This document shows, in pieces, positions 5,276-5,492 of a stretch of 5,492 bases of DNA (position 1 is the first letter of the stretch; every line of letters begins with the position of its first letter). A program made the position numbers and the translations under genes. Source of the DNA: Methanobacterium sp. (lineage in GTDB: Archaea; Methanobacteriota; Methanobacteria; Methanobacteriales; Methanobacteriaceae); the NCBI GenBank assembly GCA_009712615.1, contig WASR01000138.1, forward strand, positions 1 through 5,492, read 5' to 3'. The notes under the pieces are model-generated. The model was not told where the DNA came from and made no database searches. It saw only the letters and a program-made list of their open reading frames with translations.

Positions 5276-5398
5276 ATTGTTAAATCATCCCTCGGTGACC
5301 ATGTTTACAATCAGTTCATGGACATCAAGAAAAAAGAATGGGACGACTACAGGATACAAGTGTTCCCATACGAACTTGACAAGTACCTGATGATTTAA
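5276..5398 (+). pseudogene. glnA: Separated C-terminal end of glnA (40 codons plus the genuine stop)
   Basis: Directly after TAA 5273-5275 the same frame stays open for 40 codons and ends at TAA 5396-5398. It reads [10 protein letters not shown]..., then [19 protein letters not shown] and LMI, the recognisable C-terminus of type I glutamine synthetase. With the stop codon counted as one residue, the full frame from 4070 has 442 residues, a normal length. Related sequences, as I recall them, have glutamate at the stop position (D-E-[VI]-[VI]-K), so GAA to TAA is the simplest event. There is no RBS for independent translation. Confidence 0.9.
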
Positions 5399-5423
5399 TT
5401 TTTTTCTTTCCTTTTTTATTTTT
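5399..5423 (+). terminator. T-rich terminator after glnA
   Basis: T7-C-T3-CC-T6-A-T5 starts immediately after the distal stop codon of the full-length frame. Its placement next to the distal stop, rather than the premature one, shows that the gene was built to end at 5398. Confidence 0.7.
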
Positions 5424-5474
5424 AAAATTCTGTAATAAAAAAACTGAATTTGTTAAAAAATTATTAACATAAAC

Positions 5475-5486
5475 TTTTTAAATATT
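5475..5486 (+). promoter_or_regulatory. Possible promoter of the next gene
   Basis: TTTTTAAATATT contains TTTAAATA (5477-5484), TATA-like, about 50 bases after the glnA terminator and at the edge of the window. The gene it would serve is not visible. Confidence 0.3.
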
Positions 5487-5492
5487 TCATTC

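Noticed and set aside
1..5492. CRISPR arrays, tRNA or rRNA genes, insertion sequences or attachment sites.
   Set aside because: No regularly spaced repeats, cloverleaf structures, transposase motifs or terminal inverted repeats were seen on either strand.

Overview
The window looks like a piece of an AT-rich euryarchaeal methanogen genome, most likely Methanobacteriales (Methanobacterium-like). The reasons are archaeal TATA boxes (TTTATATA), strong GGAGGT ribosome binding sites, TTG/ATG starts, a GGAA-N6-TTCC (NrpR-type) operator in front of glutamine synthetase, and the style of the encoded proteins. The genus is inferred from the sequence alone. All recognised genes are on the + strand.

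Layout. (1) 72-1145: a membrane-anchored substrate-binding protein of the iron/corrinoid/metal-chelate ABC uptake class; no permease or ATPase gene lies in the window. (2) 1146-1446: a 300-base gap with TATA-like sequences and a good stem-loop whose loop is complementary to Shine-Dalgarno sequences. (3) 1447-2912: a tight two-gene unit. It encodes a 134-residue protein with an N-terminal FVTNSSSTSF signature and a CEC-D tail, followed 8 bases later by a radical SAM enzyme with a SPASM-type cysteine set. The pair looks like a substrate and its modifying enzyme and is the best candidate here for an undescribed system. (4) 2913-3074: a gap with two strong inverted repeats and a probable promoter. 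(5) 3075-3791: a ThiF/MoeB/HesA-like E1 adenylyltransferase lacking the usual zinc cysteines. Its natural reading frame appears to begin at 3039 but is broken by TAA at 3051-3053. (6) 3792-4069: the glnA control region, with a T-rich terminator, TATA box, NrpR-type operator and RBS. (7) 4070-5398: type I glutamine synthetase (glnA), broken by an in-frame TAA at 5273-5275; the last 40 codons of a normal 442-codon gene follow in the same frame. (8) A T-rich terminator and a possible next promoter end the window.

The two interrupted frames are the most striking direct observation. In both, the stop follows a GAT codon, and a single T-to-G change (TAA to GAA) would restore a plausible full-length protein. 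TAA is also the normal terminator of intact genes here, so codon reassignment is unlikely. Real mutation, sequencing or assembly error, or (less likely) readthrough are the alternatives. Functionally, the window joins metal or cofactor uptake, a putative radical-SAM peptide or protein modification pair, an ATP-dependent carboxylate-activating enzyme, and nitrogen assimilation. Only the radical SAM pair is clearly one transcription unit.
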